A stretch of DNA of 64,000 nucleotides, from NCBI RefSeq assembly GCF_900156575.1, contig NZ_FTNY01000004.1:372001-436000 (forward strand), in the 5' to 3' direction. A model generated the notes under the pieces. It made no database searches. It was not told where the DNA came from and saw only the letters and a program-made list of their open reading frames with translations. Numbering within the stretch: the first letter of the stretch is position 1; each line of letters begins with the position of its first letter. The DNA is from Chryseobacterium shigense (GTDB lineage: Bacteria; Bacteroidota; Bacteroidia; Flavobacteriales; Weeksellaceae). The translations under genes and the position numbers were made by a program. Shown piece after piece: positions 51,450 to 60,616 of this stretch.

Positions 51450-53345
51450 ATGAATTACGTTTCTGTCGAAAATCTTACTAAATCTTATGGCATCAAAGTG
51501 TTGTTCCAAAATATCAATTTTCATGTAAATGAAGGTGATAAAATAGCCATTGTTGCTAAAAACGGGAGCGGAAAATCTACCCTTCTTAAAATATTAATGG
51601 GGAAAGAAATTGCAGACAGCGGAACTGTAAACATTAATAAAGACATCCAGGTTGTTCTTTTTGACCAGGAAATCGATTTTGATTCTGACCTTACTATTGA
51701 TGAATTTATGATGACGCTTGATTCTGCTCCTATACAGGCGTTAAAGAATTATCATAAATCACTTCTTTCCACAGATTATGATTTCATTGAAAAAGCTTTG
51801 GCTGAAATGGAAATTCATAAAGCATGGGATCTGGAGAATGACATGAAACAAATTCTGTCCCAGTTGAAAATCACAGATCTGGACGCTAAAATGGGAACCC
51901 TTTCCGGAGGACAGATCAAGCGTGTGGCCCTGGCCAAATTACTGACGGAAACCAGAGCTGAGCATCGTCATACCCTTCTGATCATGGATGAGCCTACCAA
52001 CCACCTTGATGTAGAAATGGTAGAGTGGCTTGAAAGCTATTTGAGTAAAGCCAAAATAACGCTAATTCTGGTAACTCACGATAGGTACTTCCTGGATGCT
52101 GTTTGCGGAATTATCTGGGAAATGGAAGATAAAAATCTGTATTTCCATAATGGATCTTATGCAACTTATCTTGAAAACAAAATGATTCGTGAGGACAATA
52201 TGAATTCCACCATCGATAAAGCCAACAATCTTTACAGAAAAGAACTGGAATGGATGCGAAGACAGCCCAAAGCGAGAACTACAAAATCGAAATCCAGACA
52301 AGATGACTTTTATGAGACTGAAAAAATAGCCAAAACCGATACAAGAAAAGAATCTCTGGAGCTTGATTTCGAAATGAAAAGGCTTGGAAACAAAATTCTG
52401 GAGCTTAGGGATATTTCTAAAAGCTATGGTGATAAATTATTATTAAAAGATTTCAGCTATCAGTTTCAGCGGGGCGAAAAAGTAGGAATCGTAGGAAAAA
52501 ATGGTGCCGGAAAATCTACCTTACTGAATATCATCCAGGGGCTTGAACCGAAGGATTCCGGAGAAATTGAAACGGGAGAAACCATCAAATTCGGATATTT
52601 TTCACAAAAAGGCCTTAAATATAAAGAAGAGGAAAGAGTCATTGATTTCATTAAGGAAATTTCTGAAAACTTCCCCTTAGCCAACGGAAAGACAATCTCT
52701 GCATCACAGTTTCTGAGATTATTCTTATTTGATGATCAGACGCAGTATTCGCCTATTTCAAAACTTTCCGGAGGTGAAAAAAGAAGATTGCATCTGATGT
52801 ACATTTTGTATCAGAATCCCAATTTCCTGATCTTTGATGAACCTACGAATGACCTGGATCTTCCCACTTTGACGGTACTTGAAAATTTTCTATTGAACTT
52901 TCAGGGCAGCTTGATTATTGTTTCTCACGACAGGTATTTTATGGACAGAATTGTTGACCATATTCTGGCTTTTGAAGGGGAAGGAAAAATCAGAGATTTT
53001 ATCGGAAATTTCTCAGAATACAGAGATGCTAAAAGTCGCGAGGATGCATTGGAAAAAAATGCAGCATCCAAACCGGAACCTGTAAAAGAAATTGTGGCTG
53101 TAGTTGTACCGGAAGTAACCCAAGCTTCTGCCCCAAAAAGAAAAATGTCCTTCAAAGAACAACGGGAACTGGAAACTATAGAAAAAGAAATGCCTGAGCT
53201 TGAAGAAAAGCGAGCCAAAATCATGGATCAGCTTAATAATGAAACGGAATACGAAAAGGTGGCAAAATTATCTGCTGAACTTGAAACCATTTCTGAAAAG
53301 CTTGAGGAATATGAGATGAGATGGCTTGAGCTTCAGGAAATTTAA
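51450..53345 (+). CDS. ABC-F family ATPase (Uup/EttA-like)
   Basis: This 631-residue soluble protein has two ABC domains: Walker A AKNGSGKSTLLK with signature LSGGQIKRVALAK and Walker B LLIMDEPTNHLD; then GKNGAGKSTLLN, LSGGEKRRLHL and LIFDEPTNDLD. A charged linker joins them, and a C-terminal coiled coil (about 550-630, rich in Glu/Lys) is present as in Uup. No membrane part exists, so it is a translation-type ABC-F factor rather than a transporter. Antibiotic protection is possible but not evident. Confidence 0.94.
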   Translation: MNYVSVENLTKSYGIKVLFQNINFHVNEGDKIAIVAKNGSGKSTLLKILMGKEIADSGTVNINKDIQVVLFDQEIDFDSDLTIDEFMMTLDSAPIQALKNYHKSLLSTDYDFIEKALAEMEIHKAWDLENDMKQILSQLKITDLDAKMGTLSGGQIKRVALAKLLTETRAEHRHTLLIMDEPTNHLDVEMVEWLESYLSKAKITLILVTHDRYFLDAVCGIIWEMEDKNLYFHNGSYATYLENKMIREDNMNSTIDKANNLYRKELEWMRRQPKARTTKSKSRQDDFYETEKIAKTDTRKESLELDFEMKRLGNKILELRDISKSYGDKLLLKDFSYQFQRGEKVGIVGKNGAGKSTLLNIIQGLEPKDSGEIETGETIKFGYFSQKGLKYKEEERVIDFIKEISENFPLANGKTISASQFLRLFLFDDQTQYSPISKLSGGEKRRLHLMYILYQNPNFLIFDEPTNDLDLPTLTVLENFLLNFQGSLIIVSHDRYFMDRIVDHILAFEGEGKIRDFIGNFSEYRDAKSREDALEKNAASKPEPVKEIVAVVVPEVTQASAPKRKMSFKEQRELETIEKEMPELEEKRAKIMDQLNNETEYEKVAKLSAELETISEKLEEYEMRWLELQEI

Positions 53346-53350
53346 AAAAG

Positions 53351-53526
53351 TTTTAAATTATAAGTGATGAGTGATGAGTTAGTAGAAAGTAAGGCTTCAA
53401 ATACTTGAGAAAATAAGAATTTCGAATTGTCTTAATAATAATGTCAACTCGAAACACGCATCTCTAAACTAATAACTCATCACTTATAACTCATAACTCA
53501 TAACTCATAACTCAAAATTTACAACT
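53351..53526. repeat. Hairpin-forming degenerate ATGAGTT/AACTCAT repeat element, copy 2
   Basis: The left arm (about 53351-53382) has TAAGTGATGAGTGATGAG. The right arm (about 53468-53526) has four consecutive TAACTCA units plus CATCACTTAT. The arms are reverse complements around an ~85-nt unrelated centre. It lies between two convergent genes and matches the 10907-11012 element in sequence type. Confidence 0.65.
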
Positions 53527-53529
53527 CTC

Positions 53530-54585
53530 TTACAAGTCAACTATTTTACCCCCTTTTGAACTCTCCAGAGAGGCATCAATGATCTTCATATTCTGAACCA
53601 CTTCTCTCCCCTGAGATGGCAGTGCGTATCCGAAGACAATGTATTCATAGATCTGCTGGTAGTAATCCATATAATTTCCGGATTCGCTGGAAGTCAGAAT
53701 TCTTTCTGTTTCTGAATTCTCATTTAAAAAGTTTAAGATTCCATCTGTTCCTTTTAATGGTTCTGTCCATTCATTACCATAAACGGGTATGGCTCCGGCA
53801 ACCAGTTCGTTTTCCTGATTATCAGTCCTTTCCTGCAGAAAGCTTCCTTTTTCTCCGTGAATAGCATACGCATAATGAGCTTCTTTGGTAAATACAGATG
53901 ATTTCAGTCTCACCCTTAAGTTATTTTTGTAATAAAGGAGAATTTCGAAATAATCATTCGCATATTCTTCTCCTTTCATGGAAAACACATCAGCGAAAAG
54001 CTTTTCCGGATAGCCGAAATACTGTACTGCCTGATCCACAAGGTGAGCCCCCAGATCATGAAGTGAACCTGAACCGGTCTGCTCCGGATCTTCTTTATGT
54101 TGTTTTCCACTTGGCGTCGTACGGAACCTGTCGAAACGGATCTCAGCTTCTTTGATCTCTCCCAGTTTCCCTTCACTCATTATTTTATGAACCTGTAAAA
54201 AATCACGGTCGAATCTTCTGTTCTGATAAACACTTAGAAAGAGTCCTTTTTCTTCTGCGAGATTTACAAGTTGTTCTGCTTCTGATACACTGACGGTAAA
54301 AGGTTTTTCAACGATTATATTTTTACCGGCTTCGAGCGCCATTTTAGCATATTCGAAATGCGTCTGAACAGGGGTGTTGATGATGACCAGTTCAATATCT
54401 GCATTCTGAAGCATATCTTCTACGGAACGATAAATAGTTGCTTCCGGATATTTCTCTTTAGATTCTTCTTTGCTTCTTTCTACGATAGCAGCCATAAAAA
54501 ATCCGGGATGTTCTTTTAAAAACGGAGCATGAAACACTTTTCCGCTCATTCCAAAGGCACAAAGCCCTGCTTTTACCAATTGCAT
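53530..54585 (-). CDS. Gfo/Idh/MocA family oxidoreductase
   Basis: This 351-residue NAD(P)-dependent oxidoreductase has the Rossmann motif GLCAFGMSGKVFHAPFL at the start and the family signature EKPFTVSVSEAEQLV (Lys of EKP near residue 96). A C-terminal substrate domain has SGSLHDLGAHLVDQAVQYFG with the catalytic His. It acts on an unknown sugar or sugar-derived substrate. It converges on the ABC-F gene with a hairpin repeat in between and has no sugar genes nearby. Confidence 0.92.
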   Translation of the reverse strand: MQLVKAGLCAFGMSGKVFHAPFLKEHPGFFMAAIVERSKEESKEKYPEATIYRSVEDMLQNADIELVIINTPVQTHFEYAKMALEAGKNIIVEKPFTVSVSEAEQLVNLAEEKGLFLSVYQNRRFDRDFLQVHKIMSEGKLGEIKEAEIRFDRFRTTPSGKQHKEDPEQTGSGSLHDLGAHLVDQAVQYFGYPEKLFADVFSMKGEEYANDYFEILLYYKNNLRVRLKSSVFTKEAHYAYAIHGEKGSFLQERTDNQENELVAGAIPVYGNEWTEPLKGTDGILNFLNENSETERILTSSESGNYMDYYQQIYEYIVFGYALPSQGREVVQNMKIIDASLESSKGGKIVDL

Positions 54586-54729
54586 AGGTGTAATTTTTAA
54601 ACAAATATATTCAATAATCCTCAGTTTGACAGCCTTCAGCTAGAATCGACCCTTTTATTACATTCTTAAAATATGACAAAAATCATTTTATTATTTTTAT
54701 TAATTCTAAATTAATCCTTTTCGAATTCT

Positions 54730-54737
54730 TATTTTTG
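54730..54737 (+). promoter_or_regulatory. -7 promoter box of the siderophore receptor gene
   Basis: TATTTTTG matches the box, about 36 bp before the ATG. I do not see a clear Fur-type palindrome beside it. Confidence 0.45.
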
Positions 54738-54772
54738 CCGCTATTTAAAACTATTCTACATAAAAATAAGAA

Positions 54773-57043
54773 ATGAAAAAACAGCTAGCTTCTCTAGGAC
54801 TTTTATTGGCCGCCTTGTCTGTAGATGCTCAGATGAAAAATCTGGAAGCAGATACCATCAGATCCCAGACGATAGAAGACATCAACCTTCACAAAACGGG
54901 AAATCCAAATCAGGCAAGAACATTATCTACCAAGTCTACACTTACGGTAATGGAAAATCCACAGGCCATCTCTATTGTAACGCATGAGATCATTGAGCAA
55001 CAGCAGGCTAAACAGCTAAGTGATGTTCTTCAGAATGTAAACGGTATGTATGTTACTTCTTCGAGAGGGAATTCTCAGGATAGTTTTGGAGGGCGTGGTT
55101 TTATTTTAGGAAATGATAATATTTTCAAAAACGGAACCAGAGTCAATAGCGGTGTTTTTCCGGAAGTAAGCGGTCTTGAAAGAGTTGAAGTATTAAAAGG
55201 AGCTAACGCCATGCTTTATGGAAATACTGCTGCAGGAGGTATTATTAATATGATTACCAAAAAGCCTAAATTCAATTTTGGAGGAAGCGTAGGTCTTAAC
55301 GGAGGAAGCTGGAATTCTTATAAACCGACTGTTGATCTTTATGGTCCTTTATCTAAAAATATAGCTTTCAGGATCAACGGTGCTTACGAATATGCTGAAA
55401 GTTTCAGAGATGTTGTACAATCTGAAAAATATTATTTTAATCCTTCATTCTTATTTAATATAAGTCCAAAATCTCAGTTAATTGTAGAAGCAGATTATCT
55501 GAAGAATAATTTCACACCGGATTTTGGTATTGGATCAATCACCAATGCTGATAAAAGCTACTCTATGAATAACCTTCTTTCAAGAAATGCTTTTTTAGGA
55601 ACCGACTGGCAATATCAAAATGTAGAACAATTGTCTACTAATATTACATTTAACCATCAGTTTAATGAAAAATGGTCTCTGAATGCTACCGCTTCTTATC
55701 AAAACTATACCAAGGACTACTTTTCAACAGAAAGGGTACAATGGGAATATACAACAGGCAACAGACTGGCTTGGAAAAGACCTTTAAACAGAACTTATAA
55801 CGAACAGAATTACACCTCGTTTCAAGCCAATATTAATGGTGAATTCAACACCGGAACAATCAATCATAAGGTTTTAATAGGAGCAGATGCTGATTATGGT
55901 CTTGCAGATTCCTATACCTATTATGATCCTACCATTGCTGATCCTAAAAAGGCTGTTTATGGCACCGCCTATTTGTATGGTACCAACGGAAATCCTAACG
56001 GACTTGTTTACTTGGATGATCCTTCTACATGGGCAGGAGGAAATATGCCTACGTCTGAGCACGTAGCCAAATTTGAACGCTCAAGAATCCCAACCCAGCG
56101 AGTAGGAGTATATGCTCAGGATTTCATCAGTATTTCCAAGCAATTCAAGGTGCTGGCAGGTTTAAGATGGTCTTATGTAGAAAACAAAAGCACAAGAAAA
56201 GAAAATTTCAAGGATCATACGACTCCTGATGTTCCATTTTCAAGCTCTTCCGATATGGCTCTGTCTCCAAAAGCGGGTATTGTCTATATGCCAGACAGTA
56301 ATCTCTCGGTATTTGCAACGTATACCAATTCATTCTCTAATAATGTTGGTTTAGACAGACAGGACCAGGCGCTTAAACCTACCTATATTGACCAGTACGA
56401 AGTAGGAGCCAAGAAAAACCTATGGAATAATGCCCTGGCGATTAATCTTACAGTCTACCAGATTTTATACAAAAATTATTATCAGGTTGCTTTAAATGAT
56501 GCAGGATTACAGATAGATCCTAACGGGCTTTTAAAAGATTTCGCAGGAAAAATGAGAAGCCGTGGCGTAGAATTGGATATTACGGGAAATCCTAGTGAGA
56601 ACTTATCAATTATCGGAGGTTTTTCTTATAATAATTCGATCTACCTTGATACGCCGGAACAATTTGGATATGTGGAAGAACAGAGAATTGTAAGAACTCC
56701 GGCTACTACAGCCAATGCTTCCGTATTCTACAAATTTACCCGTTTTGCCAAGGGATTAAAAATAGGGGCAGGAGCCTACTATATCGGTAATCGTCTGGCA
56801 GGCTGGAATGACACCAAAACCGGAAGCAACAGTTTAGCTTCAAGAAATGGGGTAAGCCGAATTTTTGAATTAAAAGACTACACAACAGTAACCGTGTCCG
56901 TAGGGTACGAGTGGAAAAAATTCTCAATACAAGGGAAAGTGGGCAACCTGTTTGATGTAGAAAATTATAATGTACACGAAAATTATTCCGTGAATCCTAT
57001 TACTCCAAGAAACTATTATTTTACGCTGACTTACAAGCTTTAG
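54773..57043 (+). CDS. TonB-dependent siderophore receptor
   Basis: This 756-residue outer-membrane receptor has a signal peptide (1-19, ALSVDAQ). The plug domain (about 50-165) has NPQAISIVTHEIIEQQQAKQ, DSFGGRGFILGNDNIFKNGT and RVEVLKGANAMLYGNTAAGG. A 22-strand barrel ends in the typical NPITPRNYYFTLTYKL. The length and motifs fit the siderophore group (FhuA/FoxA-like). It imports a ferric siderophore using TonB energy. A PepSY-type membrane gene follows by 89 bp and is probably its partner. The ligand cannot be told from the sequence. Confidence 0.94.
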   Translation: MKKQLASLGLLLAALSVDAQMKNLEADTIRSQTIEDINLHKTGNPNQARTLSTKSTLTVMENPQAISIVTHEIIEQQQAKQLSDVLQNVNGMYVTSSRGNSQDSFGGRGFILGNDNIFKNGTRVNSGVFPEVSGLERVEVLKGANAMLYGNTAAGGIINMITKKPKFNFGGSVGLNGGSWNSYKPTVDLYGPLSKNIAFRINGAYEYAESFRDVVQSEKYYFNPSFLFNISPKSQLIVEADYLKNNFTPDFGIGSITNADKSYSMNNLLSRNAFLGTDWQYQNVEQLSTNITFNHQFNEKWSLNATASYQNYTKDYFSTERVQWEYTTGNRLAWKRPLNRTYNEQNYTSFQANINGEFNTGTINHKVLIGADADYGLADSYTYYDPTIADPKKAVYGTAYLYGTNGNPNGLVYLDDPSTWAGGNMPTSEHVAKFERSRIPTQRVGVYAQDFISISKQFKVLAGLRWSYVENKSTRKENFKDHTTPDVPFSSSSDMALSPKAGIVYMPDSNLSVFATYTNSFSNNVGLDRQDQALKPTYIDQYEVGAKKNLWNNALAINLTVYQILYKNYYQVALNDAGLQIDPNGLLKDFAGKMRSRGVELDITGNPSENLSIIGGFSYNNSIYLDTPEQFGYVEEQRIVRTPATTANASVFYKFTRFAKGLKIGAGAYYIGNRLAGWNDTKTGSNSLASRNGVSRIFELKDYTTVTVSVGYEWKKFSIQGKVGNLFDVENYNVHENYSVNPITPRNYYFTLTYKL

Positions 57044-57132
57044 AATTTAATACGACAATAATTTTATCATTCAAAGTGGAAATTGCATTTTTGCAGTTTC
57101 CATTTTTAAATTTAAAAAACAAACAATACGAT

Positions 57133-57648
57133 ATGGATAAAATCAAGGACACCAGAACTTTTATGAGAATCACACACCGCTATCTGGGATATTTTCTTGC
57201 GGGAATCATGGCTATATATGCACTGAGCGGAGTTTTACTGGTTTACAGGGATACGGATTTTCTTAAAAAGGAAAAAAAATATGATAAAACCATTGCTGCC
57301 CATCTTTCAGAAAAAGAATTGGGAAAGGAGCTGAAGATCAAGGGTCTGGAAGTAGAAAAAACAGAAGGGAATATTCTTCACTTTAAGCGTGGAACTTATG
57401 ATGCGGCATCAGGAAAAGCTCAATATTCCAAAATGGAGCTTCCTTTTGTTTTGGATAAGATGGTAAAGCTTCATAAATCTCAATCTAAGGAAACATTATC
57501 CCCTCTCAATACCTTTTTTGGGATTTCTTTATTTTTCTTTGTGATTTCAAGTTTCTGGATGTTTAATCCTAAAACAAAAGCTTTCAAGCGAGGGATCAAA
57601 TTTACAATCGCAGGCCTTATTATATCGGTAATTCTTCTCTGTCTGTAA
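57133..57648 (+). CDS. PepSY-type small inner-membrane protein, partner of the receptor
   Basis: This 171-residue protein has two or three membrane helices: about 18-38 (YFLAGIMAIYALSGVLLVY) and two near the end (NTFFGISLFFFVISSFWMF and IKFTIAGLIISVILLCL). A PepSY-like loop (about 50-115) lies between them. The HRYLGYFLAG start resembles PepSY-associated membrane proteins that act in reduction or release of iron from siderophores. The ATG at 57133 is preferred over a frame from 57076 that lacks the family start. It is cotranscribed with the receptor by proximity. Confidence 0.78.
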   Translation: MDKIKDTRTFMRITHRYLGYFLAGIMAIYALSGVLLVYRDTDFLKKEKKYDKTIAAHLSEKELGKELKIKGLEVEKTEGNILHFKRGTYDAASGKAQYSKMELPFVLDKMVKLHKSQSKETLSPLNTFFGISLFFFVISSFWMFNPKTKAFKRGIKFTIAGLIISVILLCL

Positions 57649-57808
57649 ATTATAAAATCATCAAAAAATCAACCGAATAATTCACATTTCAATTAACCTT
57701 AAATTAACAGTTATTCTGAGTTTTTATCTTAAATTAAGAAGTCTGGCACATTTCTTGTTTTTTCTTTAACGTATAAATGATCACATTTAATTATTAAAAT
57801 AATAAATT

Positions 57809-58402
57809 ATGAAAAAACTAATTTTTGCAGGAATATTGGCAGTATCAGGTTTGACTGCAACGGCTAATGCTCAGATTCAAAAAGGGAACTGGCTGGTAGG
57901 AAGTAGCTTAATATCAAGTAATTTCGGTTTAAATACTGGTGGAGGATACAATATCGGTATTCAGCCTAAAGGAGCTTACTTCATTCAGGATAATGTTGCT
58001 GTAGGGGGATATGTAGACTTAGGTATCAATAAAGTAACGAATGGCAGCCCTACTGAATTTACTTATGGTGTAGGTGGTTTGGGACGTTATTATCTATCAC
58101 CGGGAGAAAAAGGGGTGGATAACTTACTTCACCACGGTAGATGGTTCCTTGAAGGTAACGTAGGTATCGGAGGAAGATCAGTGGAAAATGCAGACTCTAC
58201 AACCGGTTTAGATTTCGGTGCAGGTCCGGGTTATTCTTATTTCATTACGCCTAATATCGGTTTGGAAGGTCTAGTGAAATATAAAGGAAGAGCAGGATTT
58301 GGTAGCGAAGGATTAAATTCCAATATTACTTTCAACGTAGGATTTAGTATTTACTTACCTACTTCAAAAGCTAAGGAAGTAGCGAATGATGTAAGAAATT
58401 AA
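57809..58402 (+). CDS. Outer-membrane beta-barrel (porin-like) protein
   Basis: This 197-residue protein has a signal peptide (1-21, LTATANAQ). Alternating Gly/aromatic strands typical of an 8-stranded barrel follow: GNWLVGSSLISSNFGLN, GGYNIGIQPKGAYFIQDN, GVGGLGRYYLS and YSYFITPNIGLEGLVKY, ending NVGFSIYLPT. It belongs to the OmpA-like or OMP_b-brl type of small Bacteroidota barrels without a peptidoglycan domain. Function is unknown. A long palindromic terminator follows. Confidence 0.85.
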   Translation: MKKLIFAGILAVSGLTATANAQIQKGNWLVGSSLISSNFGLNTGGGYNIGIQPKGAYFIQDNVAVGGYVDLGINKVTNGSPTEFTYGVGGLGRYYLSPGEKGVDNLLHHGRWFLEGNVGIGGRSVENADSTTGLDFGAGPGYSYFITPNIGLEGLVKYKGRAGFGSEGLNSNITFNVGFSIYLPTSKAKEVANDVRN

Positions 58403-58433
58403 TCATTTTCTAATTTTCCGAATAAAAAAATTG

Positions 58434-58465
58434 AAATCGCCCCGAAAAATTTTTCGGGGCGATTT
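58434..58465. terminator. Bidirectional terminator with 16-bp palindromic arms
   Basis: AAATCGCCCCGAAAAA and its complement form a near-perfect palindrome between the convergent barrel and peroxiredoxin genes. Confidence 0.85.
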
Positions 58466-58504
58466 TCGTACAAATTAAAACTAAACTATAAAAAATCAAA
58501 TAAA

Positions 58505-59140
58505 TCATGTATTGGGTTGAGGCGTATATCTCAGATACGGCTTTATTTCTGTCACGCCTTTCGGAAATATTTTCCTGGCGTCTTCCGTAGAAATGGCGGG
58601 TGGAATAATAACATCTTCACCATTTTCCCAGTTGACAGGAGTCGCAACCTTATGGGAATCTACAAGCTGAAGAGAGTCAAGTACTCTCAAAATTTCATTA
58701 AAATTTCTTCCTGTAGAAGCCGGATAAGTGATAATAAGTCTTACTTTTTTATCAGGGTCAATAATCAATAAAGAGCGTACGGTAGCAGTCAATGACGCAT
58801 TCGGATGAATAAAATCATAGAGTTCTGAAATTCTTCTGTCTTTGTCTGCAATAATAGGAAACTGGACATCCGTGTTCTGGGTTTCGTTGATATCTTTGAT
58901 CCAGTTCTGATGGTCTTCTACTCCATCTACACTTAAAGCAATGACCTTGGTTTCTCTTTGATCAAATTCTGATTTCAGTTTCGAAGTATACCCTAATTCG
59001 GTAGTGCATACGGGCGTGTAATCTGCAGGATGCGAGAACAGGATTCCCCATGAATCACCTAAAAATTCATGAAACTTAATATCACCTAAAGAAGTCTCTG
59101 CCTGAAAGTTCGGTGCTGTATCTCCTAATTTAATTGACAT
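58505..59140 (-). CDS. 1-Cys peroxiredoxin (Prx6-like)
   Basis: This 211-residue peroxidase has the active site LFSHPADYTPVCTTELG, with the peroxidatic Cys near residue 46 and no second conserved resolving Cys. The C-terminal extension WENGEDVIIPPAISTEDARK belongs to the Prx6 group. It reduces H2O2 and alkyl peroxides in the cytosol. The promoter carries a perfect -7 box (TAAATTTG, 59170-59163) embedded in a 21-bp palindrome, suggesting regulated expression. It is monocistronic and divergent from mscS. Confidence 0.93.
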   Translation of the reverse strand: MSIKLGDTAPNFQAETSLGDIKFHEFLGDSWGILFSHPADYTPVCTTELGYTSKLKSEFDQRETKVIALSVDGVEDHQNWIKDINETQNTDVQFPIIADKDRRISELYDFIHPNASLTATVRSLLIIDPDKKVRLIITYPASTGRNFNEILRVLDSLQLVDSHKVATPVNWENGEDVIIPPAISTEDARKIFPKGVTEIKPYLRYTPQPNT

Positions 59141-59156
59141 AATATTCTGCTTTATT

Positions 59157-59177
59157 AGTCTACAAATTTAGTAGACT
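59157..59177. promoter_or_regulatory. Palindromic operator overlapping the peroxiredoxin promoter
   Basis: AGTCTAC-AAATTTA-GTAGACT has 7-bp arms and a 7-nt spacer that contains the -7 box of the peroxiredoxin gene. It could bind a dimeric regulator, and it also lies upstream of mscS on the other strand. No matching regulator is in the window. Confidence 0.5.
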
Positions 59178-59235
59178 TTTTTGAACTGGCAAATTTTTTG
59201 TTAGAAATTTATATCTTTAATCAAAAATTTTATTC

Positions 59236-60120
59236 ATGCAGAACATTGGACACCGCTACGTAGATGTTATTTACAGGGTTTTGGAAAGCTGGTATATGAG
59301 GTTTGCCGAACTTACCCCCAAACTTATTGTCGGAATTTTAGTCTTTTCTTTTTTTCTTATAACTAGCAAGTACCTTAGTTTAGGGGCTGTAAAACTATTT
59401 CATAAATTCTTCCCTAAAAGCCAGAAGGAAAGTTCTCTGGTGACCTTAATCAGCATCTTCAGATTTCTGATCATGATGATGGGAACGTTTATTGCCCTTG
59501 AAATTATGGGCTTCAGTGGTTTCCTTTGGAAATTTATCGGAAGTTTAGGGGTAGCCGGGGTCATTGCCGGGGTGGCTTTAAAGGATCTGGTATCCAGTAT
59601 CTTTTCAGGAATGCTGATCGGGATTGATAAGGCGTTTAAAATAGGAGATTATATTACCATCGGAGCTCATTCCGGAACGGTTCAGGAAATCGGTTTTCTG
59701 ACCACGAAGATCATTACTGATGACGGCAAGAAGGCTTATATTCCTAACCAGGTTATTTTTAATGCTCCTTTTTATAATATTACCGCTTCTCCGCAGCGCA
59801 GAATTATTTTAAATTTCGAGATTCCTGCGGATGAAGATATCAGCAAAGCACAGAAAGGAATGCTTGATGTTATTAAAAGTCTTGACAGTGTAGACCGTCT
59901 GGATACTTCAGAAGTTATTTTTACCGATCTGAAACAGGGCAATTTTAACCTCCAGGCAAAATTCTGGATGAAGGTAGGAGCCAATATGGTTCAGTTGAAA
60001 AGCGAGGCTTATCTGAAGATCAAGGAGCGTCTGGATGCAGACAACATCCATCTGGTAACGCCTACAAGTATCAGTATAACGAATGGCGAATCTCTTCCCG
60101 CTGAAAATCAGGACAAATAA
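59236..60120 (+). CDS. Small-conductance mechanosensitive channel (MscS family)
   Basis: This 294-residue protein has three membrane helices (about 20-42, 62-85 and 92-118). The pore-lining helix is GSLGVAGVIAGVALKDLVSS, followed by IFSGMLIGIDKAFKIGDYI. The MscS beta domain (GAHSGTVQEIGFLTTKI, then IPNQVIFNAPFYNITASPQR) and the C-terminal alpha-beta vestibule follow. It opens on membrane tension to release osmolytes. It has its own terminator and is divergent from the peroxiredoxin gene. Confidence 0.93.
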   Translation: MQNIGHRYVDVIYRVLESWYMRFAELTPKLIVGILVFSFFLITSKYLSLGAVKLFHKFFPKSQKESSLVTLISIFRFLIMMMGTFIALEIMGFSGFLWKFIGSLGVAGVIAGVALKDLVSSIFSGMLIGIDKAFKIGDYITIGAHSGTVQEIGFLTTKIITDDGKKAYIPNQVIFNAPFYNITASPQRRIILNFEIPADEDISKAQKGMLDVIKSLDSVDRLDTSEVIFTDLKQGNFNLQAKFWMKVGANMVQLKSEAYLKIKERLDADNIHLVTPTSISITNGESLPAENQDK

Positions 60121-60127
60121 AATATCG

Positions 60128-60152
60128 GCCGCTTTTTTTAAGCGGCTTTTTT
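60128..60152 (+). terminator. Terminator of mscS
   Basis: GCCGCTT (60128-60134) pairs with AAGCGGC (60140-60146), followed by T residues. Confidence 0.85.
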
Positions 60153-60566
60153 ATGCTTCAAATTATTTACGGTGTTTTAATTTCAAGCTGCCTTTCTGAA
60201 GAATGCTGGCTACAGAATCATTAAAGTACTTTAGCTTTAAAATATATTAAGTGCTCAATAAAACCTTTTGTCTTATATTTTCTTATCTCTTACAGATTTT
60301 CATTTCACACTTTTTAAAACAATAAGATTAATGAAGGATCTAAGGTTAAGAAAAAATCAACTGATTTTTTAAGCTTCCCGCCTTCAAACGAAGTTAAACC
60401 TTAATATTCTTACCATCTTAATAAGTCTTAATGTTTTAAATTTACTTTCCAAAAGATCTATGATTTTTTATCAAACTTAGGCGCTCTCTTTTGCTGCCTG
60501 AATTTAAACTTGAAATAAACTTAAGTGTAAAAAAACTTTTGTGCCTTTTGTGGTTAAAAATAAAAA
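60153..60566. other. Intergenic region with degenerate short repeats, no gene seen
   Basis: Several variants of CTTAAT/CTTAAG occur (60400-60440 and near 60525), and the end has a CTTTTGTGCCTTTTGTGG direct repeat (about 60536-60553). These resemble decayed intergenic repeat elements. No coding frame or promoter was recognised. Confidence 0.4.
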
Positions 60567-60593
60567 AAACCGCTCCAAAAAATGGAACGGTTT
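60567..60593 (-). terminator. Terminator of sucC
   Basis: AAACCG-C-TCCA and TGGA-A-CGGTTT form a stem with one mismatch just after the sucC stop; T residues follow on the minus strand. Confidence 0.7.
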
Positions 60594-60616
60594 CTCAATT
60601 TATTTAAAAGTTCAGC

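Noticed and set aside
53468..53515. Possible CRISPR-like array of TAACTCA units
   Set aside because: Units are 7 bp and contiguous, with no spacers of regular length, and pair with an inverted arm; this is a hairpin repeat, not CRISPR.
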